Assembly (NCBI GenBank): GCA_031216445.1
Contig: CM062210.1
Coordinates: 1,781,001 to 1,845,000 of the forward strand
From: Lateolabrax maculatus
Taxonomy: Eukaryota > Chordata > Actinopteri > Acropomatiformes > Lateolabracidae
DNA length: 64,000 nucleotides
Reading direction: 5' to 3'
Shown here: piece after piece, positions 32,801 through 45,251 of the stretch
Numbering within the stretch: position 1 is the first letter of the stretch
How the letters are laid out: each line of letters begins with the position of its first letter
Notes under the pieces: model-generated
Databases searched by the model: none
What the model was told of the DNA's origin: nothing
What the model saw: only the letters and a program-made list of their open reading frames with translations
Translations under genes and position numbers: made by a program

Positions 32801-35445
32801 GTATGAATCTGTGGAGTAACGTTTGGGGGAAATACCGAAAATGCACAATAAGCATTCGGTGAAATCTGATGAAGTCTGGTTTTCCTGATGCAGCCCTGAC
32901 TGGTGTTACTGTGTTTTCACAGGCAAACAGGCGAATGCAGTGGCATGAAGTTGCTGTGAAGCAGCGGTACCGCTTGTTTTTATTAAGATGAAGTGTCAAA
33001 GTGTGTGTGTACAGCGTTTGTTCAGTCTGCTTTGATCTCAATATTTCGAACAACCTCTCTCTCTCTGTCTCTGTTGTCGTGGTCACCCGAGGGATCTTTA
33101 CTAAACGCTTTACTAGACTAATTTAAAAAAGGAAAAAGAAAAAAAAATATTTTACTGGCACCGTCTGGACTCTATTTCTACTAGATTCTATTGAGAATAG
33201 ATAACCATATAAACTAGGTAAATACTTAAGACACTGCTGAACTCTGCTGCGAGGCGTTTTTCAGGTTGCAGTTGTGCTGAAGGGCTGTTTTCAGTAGCAA
33301 TAGACCCAGAGTGTGCCTGCTACATATGAACCCCAACACTCCAAGCCATGCTCTCCCACTGGTTGATTGATAATGTGCTTGATTGATGGACTGGTTGATT
33401 CTTTCTGACTGAGTGATTATTTGATTGGTTTAAACATTTGGTTGGTTGATTGATGAAATGATTCTTATGCTTTTTGATATTGAACGAGGTTCACGGTCCC
33501 CCACTGCCCCCCTCCATCGCCGCTGTGACTCTTCCTCATAAGTTGTCGAACAAACAGCGCAGAGAGCTGATTGGCTGATTTAGTTCTCTGTTTTTAACTT
33601 TTAAACTGTCAAAAAGGTTCGGATTCACTAAAGTCTGCAGGAAAAAGTGTGGTTTGGTCCTGTCAACAGTTTTACAGAAGCCTCTTTTTTACAATGGTAC
33701 CCTATGGGGAAAATGCTTTTTGTCGCAGTACTGCGAGTGGCCACTAGTAAGACTGACTTGTTTCAGCTCTTTTAATACAGCCATGCCTCACAATATCGGT
33801 ATTTGAGCAACTGAAGGGGAGAGAGAAAAATGCACAAAGTTGCACTCACAGTGTAACTTTAGTGAATCTGGACCTCAGACTCTGGTTTGCACTGAGCACA
33901 AAAACACAGTCAGTATCAGGACAGTTAACTGGTATAAAGCTCAAAGTGTGTTCACCTGAATCTGTGTGACACCAACACTGAAGCAATCACAGCATTGAAA
34001 CAAAGACCAACATCAGCTCTCTTTACCTGAACTTCACTCTGTACTGACTGTTTGAGGTGAAAAACCTTTGAAATAACCCCCAACATGTCTGAGTAGGAAA
34101 GGAAAACTCCCGGTGCAAAAGATGGAGAAAAGAAAATCTGCCACTTTCTCTTTCCTGTTCTGATATGAAAAACTTCGAATTGCAAGCTCTTATTTTGGAG
34201 GGAAACCGAGCTGTGGGTCAGTCCATGTGGTGCTACCAAGAGGTTTGGAAGAGTCCATATTAAGATCGGAGGGGGGTGTTAAAACACGAACTCTGAGACG
34301 GAGAATCTCTGCTCCTTCCTGCCTTCTTTTCCCCTGTTTCAAAACCAAAAGCTGCTTTGTTATCTTCAGACAAAATGACAAACATCTACGTACCAACACG
34401 GAGGAAATGCACAGAAAACAAGTGGTTTCATTGTTCATTATTATTACTATTGTTACTATTAACTGTGTGATAAATGCAATACAACAGTTATGTAAACAGG
34501 CGGTGAGTGATGCTGTATCTTATTTACAGTATGAGGATAATAACAATGATGTTTTTACTTTTTTCGTCGTCATGGATTTGGTTTTTCCAGGCATCCTCTC
34601 ACTGCTTAAACCACCGTCGCCCCGTTTACACCGCAACTGGTTTCACAACGGTTGTCAAACTGGTTTCGCCAGGTCTCCGGCTTCATATCAGTCACCTAGA
34701 AACCTCATATCTCGAGAAAGTTGCCTTTTCCAGGAAGGGAGGGGGGAATAAGTTGAATGTTTCCCCTCCGGACATCTCATGAATCATCTTTTATTCCAGA
34801 CGAAATTGGGGAAAATTTCTCTCATTGTTAATGTCGATTTTAAGACAAAATGAGGCTGCTGACAGTCCGTCACAAATACATCAAGTTGGAAAATATAAAT
34901 CACTAAGTTGGAGATAAGAGGTTTCTTGCATACAAGCAGTTTTTGCTGGAAAATGTCGAGAAGATACATGTCACAGTTGGAGGGTGAAAACCTTGTAACT
35001 CCAAATATTTAACTTAAGAAGAATCAGGAAAATATGGAAAGGAAAAGAGGAATTCTGTCAAAAAGCTTAAATTTGTCAGACCAAGTCTGAGTGTTTTTTC
35101 TCTCCATCACTGAGTTGGTAAAACTTTTACATGTTTAATGTTTCCATATTTTTGAGAAGTTACAAGGTTTTCCTCTGAACTCAGTGGACTCTCACTCTGC
35201 AACCGTTGGCAAAAACTGTCTCCGGTGAAACCTCGGTGTAAAGGAGGCGAAAGCCGTGCCTCAGTGACCCCAGCTTGGTGTTTTAGAGACAATAATAATA
35301 ATTACGACGATTATAATATGAATATATATAAATATATATATACTTTTTAGTACTTTGAGTTGAAATACTTTTTAGTATTTTGCAAATACATGTCTCTGTA
35401 TATAAAACAAAAGCCTCCTGTAATAAACGAGAAAAAAATTTAATA
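29867..35445 (+). other. Putative long 3' UTR of the sodium channel gene
   Basis: No other gene or exon is recognised between the stop codon and a strong polyadenylation signal at 35422. An earlier AATAAA at 31172-31177 could give a shorter transcript. The ORF at 34227-34751 has no recognisable similarity and is probably chance. Confidence 0.55.
35422..35427 (+). terminator. Polyadenylation signal of the sodium channel gene
   Basis: AATAAA in CCTCCTGTAATAAACGAG is followed within 30-60 bases by a GT/T-rich region (CTGTTGTGTTGGTTTTATTT), a typical downstream element. Assignment to the channel transcript is by position. Confidence 0.6.
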
Positions 35446-35792
35446 CTGAATCTGTTGTGTTGGTTTTATTTTTGTTCTTTCTGTACGTGTGTTCACTGAA
35501 AGGAAAACCACGGCAACACCTCAGATTATTAAGTATGTACTCTGTACTCTTTATTTATCCGTCTCCACTCTGATACAGTGGAGGGGAGTTGATTTTAAAC
35601 GACATCATGCCAAGTTCATTTAATCAGTTTAATTTCTACTTAGATTTGCAGTCGCAGTTTTACTCTAACTGGGACCATAAGTTACAAAATGAACGAAGAA
35701 GAGCTGAAACTTTCGACCGCGACCATAAACTCATTAAAAGAACGTTTACTGAGGTAAGTTAGGGTCACTTGTAGGCACCATAGCCAGTGGAG

Positions 35793-35806
35793 TCGCCCCC
35801 TGCTGG
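35793..35806 (-). promoter_or_regulatory. CTCF-like motif just beyond the sodium channel 3' end
   Basis: On the minus strand this reads CCAGCAGGGGGCGA, very near the classical CTCF core (CCAGCAGGGGGCGC). It lies about 370 bp past the likely end of the channel transcript. Confidence 0.45.
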
Positions 35807-36434
35807 CAGGTTTCAGGCACTTCACTTTTCAGACCCGGAGGATGCCGCTTCATCACAATCGAGATAACGGGAACACTTATTAATACCAGGTGTAAATACA
35901 AAGACCCGCAGACTGAACATGAGTATCCAGAGAATGTATCCAGATGCGGATCGCGTGTTAATACGTCTAAATGAGGATTTAACTGAAAGTTTTTCACTGA
36001 TAAACAGATAAAAAAGGTTTTCTTGAATGCCGTTTACCATTTTTAGTGACAGCTAGACTTTGCGTGACGTAACCATATCCAGGTTCTTTCAAAATAAATC
36101 TCTGTTCGCAGCTTGTTCAGCGTGGCAGGTTTTCAGCATTTTCCCTTCATGGTTTGTGATGTCAGCAGATGGGGTCGGAGCGTCCCGGCTCATTTTCATT
36201 TTCCAGGTTTATGGCGTCCTGTATCTCTCATAGCATGCTGGGTAGGATTCGCCACCCCCCCCCCCGGCAGACTGCTCCTGCACACTACCTTGACTCTGCA
36301 CGCTCTTCTGCATCCGTCTCTCCGCAGTTTCCTGCCTCCATCTCACGCTCGACGCGGGTTCGCCTCGCCACGTCACGCTCACTAACGCTGCCCGCTTGTG
36401 TGATGAAGCCGAACTCATGATGTAATGCCGTTTG

Positions 36435-36436
<2 letters not shown>

Positions 36437-36479
<43 letters not shown>
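36437..36479. repeat. (GT)n microsatellite
   Basis: Perfect run of about 21 units. Confidence 0.97.
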
Positions 36480-36480
<1 letters not shown>

Positions 36481-37610
36481 AGAGCAGATTGAGGATGACA
36501 CTTGAAGCTGCTGCTGAAAACCCGTCTGTTGTGTTACTCTCTTCTTCTTCATGTCCCCTGTACTTTATTCCCCTCCTCCTCTTCCATCCTGCTGATTTTT
36601 CAGAATAAAATTATATTCTCTATTTTTCTTATTATGAACAAATCCCACAAAAGAATTCAAAGATTCATCCGCCGCTGAAAATAGTCCCCATAAATGTAGT
36701 ATTTCCTCATGTTTGTTGGTTTAAACACTACAATAATGAGCAGCTGTTGGAGGAAATTAAAAAGCCTGTTAAAAAAAAAGATGTGTTTTTAAAGATTTAT
36801 GTCTTCAGCAGGAACCAATGAGCTCTGAGCTGAGAGCCACAGACAGGAAGTCAGACCGTATTGAGGGACGGACCAACATGTTGTTGGTTTTGAGTCTTTT
36901 CTTGGGATTTGTTGACAATAAGAAAACAATCACATAATATCACTGCACATCCAGTTTTTATTACTTTAAAAGACTCTAAATGCTGTTTGGGAGATTTTTT
37001 TTATTGAAGAGCATTCAAACTCAGGAACTTTTAAAGTATTTTTTTCCACTTTTCTCCTTCCTTTGTTAAGAAAAAGTGTTTCTCTTCACCTCCCTCTCCT
37101 CCCTTTCTTCTTTTCCTCCTCCTCCTCTCCTGGGGTTTCTACAGTATCACCACCTTGACAACCAGTTTGATTGAAAGCCCTGCAATTATGACTTTTATAG
37201 GATGCTGCGGCCTGTGACAACCTGACTCTTATAGCTGAAACTGATGATTATTCTCATTATCGATTCATCTATTGATTATTTTCTCGATTAGCTGATTGCT
37301 TGTTTAGTCTGATCAATGGTCTAAAATCCCAATTTGTTTCATTTACAATGATATAATAAAGAGAAGAGCAGCAAATCCTCACATTTGAAAAGCTGTAAAA
37401 TTTCCTGTCAATGATCATAATCAATAAATCTACTAATTGGTTCAGCTGCTCTGATGATCTCATCCGACTGAACACACACGGGAACACAGACTGTCCTCTC
37501 TGAACTGCCTTGATGCCCTTGAGCAAAGCGCCGAACTGAGAAAGAGAAAGTGTGTGTGTGTGTTTGTTTGTGCTGACTTGTTTACTTGGTTATGTAACCT
37601 TGTCTCTCGC

Positions 37611-37612
<2 letters not shown>

Positions 37613-37651
<39 letters not shown>
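37613..37651. repeat. (CA)n microsatellite
   Basis: Perfect run of about 19 units. Confidence 0.97.
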
Positions 37652-37652
<1 letters not shown>

Positions 37653-38250
37653 ACACTGAGAGGTGCCAGAGTTCCTCAGCATATGTTAAATGGAGCTTCC
37701 CCATCTGTCTGCCTGCCAAAAATCTAACTCCCTTAAAGGAACAGTTCACTTTACGGTTCATTTTCCTCAGTATTGACCAATTTCCACAGAAAAATACTTT
37801 CTTTTGTTCTGTCTTTTTGCTATTGTTTTTAGTGATTTTAGTTTTTTCCGTCTTTTTTCTCTTGCAATCACATATTAAGTTGATGGAGAGTAAACTGTGC
37901 TGAACAGCGCCCTCTGGCAGCTGAAAGCCAGTTAAAAAGAATTGCTGCATTTGTAACCAACTCCTGGATAAGTACACATCCCTGTGGGTCTGGAAGGAGC
38001 TACGGTTTGAGTGCAATAACAATAAACGCAACTTTAGTTTGCATATGAATAAAAGCAAATGTGGATCTGAAAAATAAGACAACTGGGCTCTTTAAACCAA
38101 AGAAAATATTCCTTCGTTGCACTCTTTGGGTAATCAGAAGACACTGATCATTGCAGTTTAGCTCGGAAAAAGTCAGATTTTTGTAATTGAACAGAAAATA
38201 ATGAGCCCATATAACCCAGAAGGGTCGACCCTGTGACAAACCCTGTCTCA

Positions 38251-38285
38251 CACACACACACACACACACACGCAAACACACACAC
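38251..38285. repeat. (CA)n microsatellite with interruptions
   Basis: CA run broken by CG and AA; only about 95 bp from the (GT)n run at 38381. Confidence 0.93.
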
Positions 38286-38379
38286 CCTTCACCTTGCACA
38301 GGGTCAGTCTCTCCTGCGGGATTGTGGGTGTTTTCCCTTCCAGTGGGGCTGTACTGAGCGCGCTCCAAAGACCTGAAGG

Positions 38380-38380
<1 letters not shown>

Positions 38381-38433
<53 letters not shown>
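38381..38433. repeat. (TG)n microsatellite
   Basis: Perfect run of about 26 units. With the CA run at 38251 it forms an inverted CA/TG pair. Confidence 0.97.
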
Positions 38434-38434
<1 letters not shown>

Positions 38435-39112
38435 TCCCTGTGGTCTAGTCAGCTTTTAAAACAAACTGACAGGCGTCAGCTCAGGTCAGCAGAGTGAGTG
38501 TGTTTATATTTGTATAAATGGGTGTGTGTTCTTTGCATGATTGTAGTGATTTAGTGATATTACTAAATAAATAAAAGTAAATATTGATCTTATAACTTAC
38601 TGTTCTGATCAGTGCAAATGCCATCATCACTGATTTATTTAAAGGGCCGGTTCGTCCTGTATTTCTAACAGAGGGAGGACGTGAAACGTAAAGAATGGTT
38701 CCATCTCATTAAATTAAAATATTTTTTTGATGATTTATTGACCAAACATTTTTTATCAGTTAACCAAGAAAATAATCAGCAGATTTATCCACAGTGAACG
38801 TGATGGTCAGCTGCAGCCACAGACAAAATGAAAGTGTGAACACAAGTTTTCTCTGTAGTCGTCCGAATGTTTACTGATTACATTTCACATTATAAAAGCA
38901 GAAATCTCAAATCCTGGACAATTAAAATGCATGGATAGATACAAAGATATAAATAATTCCAAAAGTCCAATATTCACTCTCCAAGAAATCTTCCTATTAA
39001 AGTTTTCAGCAGCAGTGGCCATCAGAGCATCTGCTGCTTCATCTTCGTCTCCTAATTTCCTCCTTGTTCACATTCCTCTTCTTATTTCACTTCCTGTTCT
39101 TATTCATCTTTG

Positions 39113-39126
39113 TGTATGTGTGTGTA

Positions 39127-39173
<47 letters not shown>
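39113..39173. repeat. (TG)n microsatellite
   Basis: TG run of about 27 units with two TA interruptions near its start. Confidence 0.95.
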
Positions 39174-39174
<1 letters not shown>

Positions 39175-39337
39175 CACTCTGACTGTGCCTCTCTCTGTTT
39201 GTTAGCATCAAACAGTGACACCAGTCAAACACACTGCATTATAAACACACACACACTAAGTATATGCAGGACAGTTGCTGACATGGCGTAAAGGAGCAAG
39301 TGTGTGATGTCATTTGTTTCTTTGTGGGCTTAATCAT

Positions 39338-39339
<2 letters not shown>

Positions 39340-39374
<35 letters not shown>
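39340..39374. repeat. (CA)n microsatellite
   Basis: Perfect run of about 17 units; opposite in sense to the TG run 170 bp upstream. Confidence 0.96.
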
Positions 39375-39377
<3 letters not shown>

Positions 39378-41162
39378 ACTGTTCAGACAGAGTACAACTA
39401 CACACCTTTCTACACACTGTTTGGATGGAAATTCCTTTTTTAAACTCCATCGTCTCCATCTCCCCTCCGTCCTTCTGTCCTCCCCATCCTGCTGTAAGAA
39501 GTGTGTGTGGGAGTCCCACGGGACACCTTTACATTGGTTGTGTGTGTGTGTGTTATCCGTTGCCATGGCAGCGAGGTGTTGATGAGGTCCCGTGGCGGTC
39601 GGCGGGGAACGATGAGTGTGTTCCCTGAAGTCCGTCTCCAGAGGGATGTCAAGCACATACTTAGAATTTCACTTACTCCAAAAACATTGGCTTGGTTTGT
39701 CCCATTTGGGGTTTTATTTGTAGTTGTGTCTCATTTATATGATAATATTATTCTCAAGATATTAATTGTTGACATGAAATAAAACACAATCAAATAGGTT
39801 GGAAACGAGCCAACAGGATCTGTTGTAAACCACTTTATTTGGAGAGTTGTAGCTGAGTTGCTTTTATGACCACTGGAACTGTGTCACTGTCCGAATTTAA
39901 GCTTTAGCGCCCTCCAGTGGTCCCGTTGTGAAATGCCACAACGGCTGACAGCGATGCATGCATCACTCAGAGACGAGCTGATGAAAAAGGGGAGCATTTG
40001 GCAGCTAAACAGCCAGCTATTTTCTTCAGGAAGGGGTGGAGACCAAAAACAGAGTTTAAAAGGCAGCAGTTTGCTAACGTCGTCAAGTTATCAGAAGTTC
40101 ACAATATCAAATAATATGCTGATGACATGGTATTGTGTTGTTTGGCTATTTTGGCGTTTTACTGCCTCCTAGTGTTCAATAGGTTTTTCATATTTTTAAT
40201 TATATATACTTATGAATTACCTGAAATGGTTTTCTCATAGCCTACGGTAATGGTTTTTTTTTTGTTTGTTTTGTCTGAACAACAGTTCAAAACCCAAACA
40301 TTTTACCTATCGATATATGTGAACAATGATTTTATCTCTTTGTTGAGTTTGAGAGAAGCAGTGACTTAAACAATAAATCAATTATCATGAATTGCTAAAT
40401 TAATTCTCTGTTGATTGACGAATCAATTAATTGACTCATTGGTTCAGCATTAGTTTATTCATCTTATGTAATTAATGTTGCCAGTAAAATAAAATTAAGA
40501 CTGATATCAGACATGGGATTGCAAAAAAAAAATAAAAATAAAAATAAAAATCCTAGAAAGAGTTGAGGGAAACTAACATTAATTAATTAAAAATAAAATA
40601 TGATACAGGTTGAACAAAAAAAAATATTGAGTTAAAACTTCATTTTTGTATTTTTGTTCATCTGAATTTTGAAAGTTAAAGAACAGATTAGATTTTTGTT
40701 CTTGCAGCTTTATGTCAGGTTTTTCATAATTTATTTATAAAAACATACATTTTTGTGATCTGCATTACTTTACGCTTTTCGAAGAAAGTCACAAACTGCA
40801 AATCTGAGTGTCATCAAAGTGTGTATTGTTTTAAACAGGTGAAAATAAAGAGGCTCTCCCTGACAACAAACAACTGCATGAAAAATGAAAGAGTTAAAGC
40901 TGACGAGGCGTTTGTCTGCAGGCCGAGCACAGACAGACTACTTCTCCCAAAGAAAAAACCTGAAAGGACAGAAAAGAAAGAAAGAGAGACAGAAAGGAAG
41001 GAAGGACGGAAGGAAGGAGGAATGAAAGAGAGAAAGACTTGAATGTCAAGCCCGCACTAATTGTTTCTATTTTAGAGAGCGGAGCTGCTTTCAGACTGAT
41101 TTAAGGAGAGTCGGTGTAAAAGTGACCTAAAAACAAAGCAGAGAACCGGCTGACGCTCACTG

Positions 41163-41165
<3 letters not shown>

Positions 41166-41217
<52 letters not shown>
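41166..41217. repeat. (CA)n microsatellite
   Basis: Perfect run of about 25 units, followed by a GA-rich tract at 41310-41540. Confidence 0.97.
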
Positions 41218-41218
<1 letters not shown>

Positions 41219-42538
41219 TAACATTCACACACTTTCTTGACATATTTTGCATGAATCATCTTCATCTCATTTTCTTGAACATCAGTAAAATAATCCAAAT
41301 TGATTAATAAATACAGAGATGAGGAAGGAAAAGAGGAGCAACAGAGACAAAAGACAAGAATAAGACAAAGGAGAGGAAGGACAAAAGAAATGAGGAGAAA
41401 ATAGAAGGGAGACACCTAAAGAGAGGAAAGAGGGGAGGACAAGAAGGAAAGCAAACAAGGAAGAGAGGACAGACAAGGGGGAAAGAAGAAAAAGAGCTAA
41501 AAAGAAAGGATAAGAAAGAAGGAGGGACAGGATCTGAGAGGTGGAGGCCGGTCTTTCTGTGGAGTTGTACTGCCTCCTGCTGGAGGACGGAGGTGCTGCC
41601 ACAGAGAGGAATCACTCCATTTGACTGATGTGGCTCCTCACTTCCTGCTTCCTGGCCTCCTAAATCCTTTCAGGCTAGCAAACAAAACTTTATTTACATT
41701 TTGTTACAAAAAACAGGGTTTCAAGTTAGAGAGAGCTTCACAGTCACAAACTGAAGACGATAAAAAGCGTTTAAAACAAAGACAAAAAAAAAAAAAAGAA
41801 GAACAACTCAACATAATGCCTTTGACTTAATGCCAGACTTCATGTACATTATGTTCATTTTATTGTGAAAGGCTGCAGGAACAGGAAGTCTGTCCTTTTC
41901 AGGATCAGGCAGATACTATTGGACTAATAATTGGAAAGTTGCACTGGAAGTTGCATCCGCCCTAAGGACATGTTCAGACTGAAGAAGAAGAATCCCAATC
42001 CAATATAAAGAGGTGTGGGTCCTTTTTGTCTTGTGTAGTAATAATATCTGGTATTGTTTGGGAGTCACAGGGTCACATGGAACCAATGAAAACAATGCCA
42101 TTATTTTTTATTAAATTATTTTTGTAAAATAAATTAGCATTCAAAATGCGACATGAAACCAATTTATCATAATTTTCACTAATGCTGGCAAATCTGCATG
42201 AAGTTGCTGAAAACTAAGGAACTTTACTTGAGTCTATCCAGATTAAGTTAACCCAGTGCACTAAAATAAACTTGTTTTCTATTTCTTATTTACAGTACAT
42301 ATATATATATATATATTTACTTGGTGGCCACAGAATAAAACATCTGTGTTGCTGTAAATGTAATTATGCCTGATAACTGAAAAAAATAATCAATCAACAT
42401 TTGAACTGATCACATTTTTAGGTGGTTATGACTTTCATTAATGGCAGTAAATTCCCTCTCAGCTCGGCTTCGCTTTGAAACACGTTGTTTTACACGCAGA
42501 CAAAGTGACCGTGATTCCAAAATTCAGATTTTAAAAAC

Positions 42539-42544
42539 TTTATT
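42539..42544 (-). terminator. Candidate polyadenylation signal for the minus-strand gene at 44-45 kb
   Basis: AATAAA on the minus strand (GGCAATAAAGTTTT). It lies about 1.5 kb downstream of the stop codon at 44055 and is followed by a T/G-rich stretch (CACTTTGTCTGCGTG). Assignment is by position only. Confidence 0.3.
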
Positions 42545-44054
42545 GCCTCGCAGCAGAGGGCAGAAGCTTTGTGAACAGACACACTCAGAAGGTGTCACTG
42601 TGCATCACAACAAAACGTGATGCACAGCTACAGTCTCAATCCCACTGGGACCACCAGCAACACATTCATCAGCAACCTGTGATAAATTATAAAGCTTATT
42701 TCAGGAACATTTTGGTAAGTCTTGTCAAATTGTATTCCAGGTTTTCCAGGTTCCAGGATGCATGCATCAACATCATGAGCTCAGTGTTTCTAATTTCTGT
42801 ACAAACAGGTATAAAACAGCCCACAGACACGCCTGTGATACAAAACTTTATCTGACAATATGTATTTAAACAGTGTCGGTTTAGTGATCAGCATTAAAAA
42901 CAGAGAAGACTTTATAAGATTGTGATGACTGAGATGGGATAAAGCAGCCCAAACTTATTATATAAACAAATTCTGTTGTAGATTTTTGGAAGTTCTGTAT
43001 AAAAGTATAATTAATCTCTAAATAACGGTACTCTTCATGGTTGATGTGAGTTCACAGCTAACCTTTAACAAACCAAATCACTGATATGTGTTACCAACAT
43101 CATGAAGAATAACATGACAAAATAACAAGATTCTCACTCCTCCATTCACAATTCTCTCGGAGAATTGTTCAACAGATAAACAAATACACTACTGATGACA
43201 TCCTGATGCAGAAAATCAAAGGTTAAAGCAGCTTGAGAACCTGCCCAGTCCAGATAACACAGTATATTACAGGACATCAGAAGATAAGCGCTAAAAAACT
43301 CTTATGGAAAAACATACGCAAACCATCCACCAGAGCTGTCGTCACTACGAGCTGGGATATTTAGGTGGAAAACAAATTGAACATGTTGTCATATACTGAA
43401 CGTACCAAACATTTCCTCGATATGTTGATATAAAACATAAAAAATTAAAAACATATTTGCCATTGCAAATTAGTTGTATACAAACATAATTTTCTACCAG
43501 ACAATGTCTGGAAAACTAAATAATTAAGAATATATTGATGTAAATATGAGGACGTTTTAAAGGGCCCATGTGTTTGCACAGTAAACAATGTTAACATCTT
43601 TGCTAATTTTCACCAGTATTGTTTTTTGGGGGGGGGGAACAAAAAAGTATTTGATAGATGTGTTAATGACATTAAAATTCTACAAACAGAGCCTTTAAGG
43701 AAGTAGATGTTATCTGGATGTAACTCCAGTTCTATGAGTGTGTTTGTAGCCTTCAGCCTCAACAAGGTCGACCAACAAACATGGACTCGACCTCTGGCTT
43801 TCCCCTGTTCCTGTCGTCTTGATTTGCACTACAGCAAATTACACAAAAAAAAAAATCTATAAATGTAAATTAAAACAATTACACTGGTGAATATGTGCAA
43901 AATTCTGACATTTCAGATTAACCTTTAAAAGCTCAGTTTGGATTTCCCCTCACAGCTCCAGGTCTGCTACAGACTGTGACTGTTCTCCCTCCCTGACAGA
44001 AGACATCCGTCCCGGTGACTTCAGAACAACCTTCAGCACACAAAGGCAGATGAT

Positions 44055-45251
44055 TTACAGGCAGAGCTCCAGACAGAAAGTGATGTCCAACTTGTAGAAG
44101 AGATGTCGTCGTCCATCGACTGGAACAATGAAGCTGAAGAAGGATTCGTCCGTCTTTGGGTTGAACAGCACCACAACCTTTGGAGTGTATTCACATAGTT
44201 TAGGCTTGACTGAAGAACAGCACAGGCTGGTGTGATACGAACAACGAGACGTGAGCTTACTGGACGGTTCAGGCTGGACTCTAGAACGATGGAACGATTC
44301 CCTTACTGCTCGTCCTCACGCACACAAGCCTGAAACCAGGTTTAAGGCAGGAAAGTTTTACCCACAATTCAGTTTAAAAGAGAAAATGGCAAATCAACTA
44401 TTATTGTAATGTGCTATTCAGGATATTTGGCTCATAATTAAATGTTAAAAAGAGAAATGAAGCTTAAAGAATGTAATAATACTTGTTTACTTGTTGATTG
44501 TATTTTGTGCAAAGTAACTTTAAAGAGGTGATCTTACTTTGTGACTGATGGTTGCAGGCTGGAGCTGAACTCGATCAGCTCTCGGGGTCGATCCTGTTTC
44601 ATCAGCAGGTAAACAGCTGCTGGAAACTCCACTCTGCTCGTCTGTTTGTCGTCACTGAAAGAGAGTTTAAAGTGACCCTGAGTAAAGGAGACATGACGTC
44701 AGGAGGGACTGACTCAGAAATGTCACATATAAAGCAAAATCCATGTTTTAAGGTTAAGTTAAAAGTATCATAAATATAAATATCTGGTTAACTAAACCAA
44801 ACTATACCTGATGATAAAAAGTAAACAGGTAACTTTGTTATGAGCTGTTTGTCCTTTAAAACTTCTATAATATATATATATATTTAAAGGGACAGCAGAA
44901 CATGGCACCGACAGAATGACGGAATAAAGCTGCTGCTTTCAAACAAATAACCTGAAATCAATTACAGACTTTCTTTGATGTTAACAGGTGACTTTGAAGT
45001 CGAAGTGCATTAACGCTGCCTGAATTTCACATGAAATCAGGCCTCACACGGGTTGTTAATATTCAAAATGCAAAGGTAGATGTAATTATTCTGATGAGTG
45101 TAAAGTGTGAGTCTGGTCTCACTCTGCAGGCGGGGGGTGGCGGTGGAAGCGAGGCTTGTTTCTGGAGCAGCTGGAGGCTGCAGACCCTGCTGCCTGCTGG
45201 TCCTCGCATTCGTCACAGAGCCTCATTTTGAGTCTCGTGCCAAAAAATCAC
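44055..45251 (-). CDS. Unrecognised small multi-exon gene, four candidate exons
   Basis: Four minus-strand segments with good splice sites join in one frame: 45226-45123 (ATG to donor GA|GTGAGA), 44654-44538, 44329-44307 (23-nt micro-exon) and 44209-44055 (TAA stop). The product would be 132 residues. It starts MRLCDECEDQQAAG, is Ser/Pro/His-rich, then VEFPAAVYLLMKQDRPRELI, and ends with a beta-rich part including KVVVLFNPKTDESFFSFIVP and HLFYKLDITFCLELCL. An in-frame TGA lies eight codons before the ATG, and the -3 base is A, so this ATG is a fair start. I do not recognise the family. Support is phase agreement across three junctions and protein-like composition. A possible non-coding or alternative 5' exon is at 47220-47379. 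Confidence 0.5.
44307..44329 (-). CDS. 23-nt micro-exon of the unrecognised gene
   Basis: Acceptor GGTTTCAG and donor GCA|GTAAGG flank 23 bases coding LVCVRTS with split codons at both ends. Without it the flanking exons go out of frame (the last exon hits TAA after two codons); with it the frame runs to the final stop. Confidence 0.45.

Larger units (their letters stand above)
35830..42530. other. Repeat-rich intergenic region, no gene recognised
   Basis: It contains many dinucleotide repeats, a poly-C run at 36255-36265, a GA-rich tract (41310-41540) and AT-rich sequence. The longer open frames here are translations of CA/GT or GA repeats and lack recognisable domains. Confidence 0.6.

Noticed and set aside
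34227..34751. 174-codon + strand open frame
   Set aside because: It lies in the probable channel 3' UTR, shows no recognisable domain and has no intron or start-context support.
37900..37930. GCCCTCTGGCAG as another CTCF site
   Set aside because: The core is one base short and does not fit the consensus spacing.
38251..39374. Cluster of evenly spaced repeats that might suggest an array
   Set aside because: They are dinucleotide microsatellites without unique spacers; not a CRISPR or satellite array.
41282..41615. Overlapping 100-residue minus-strand open frames
   Set aside because: Same cause: a purine-rich tract read on the other strand.
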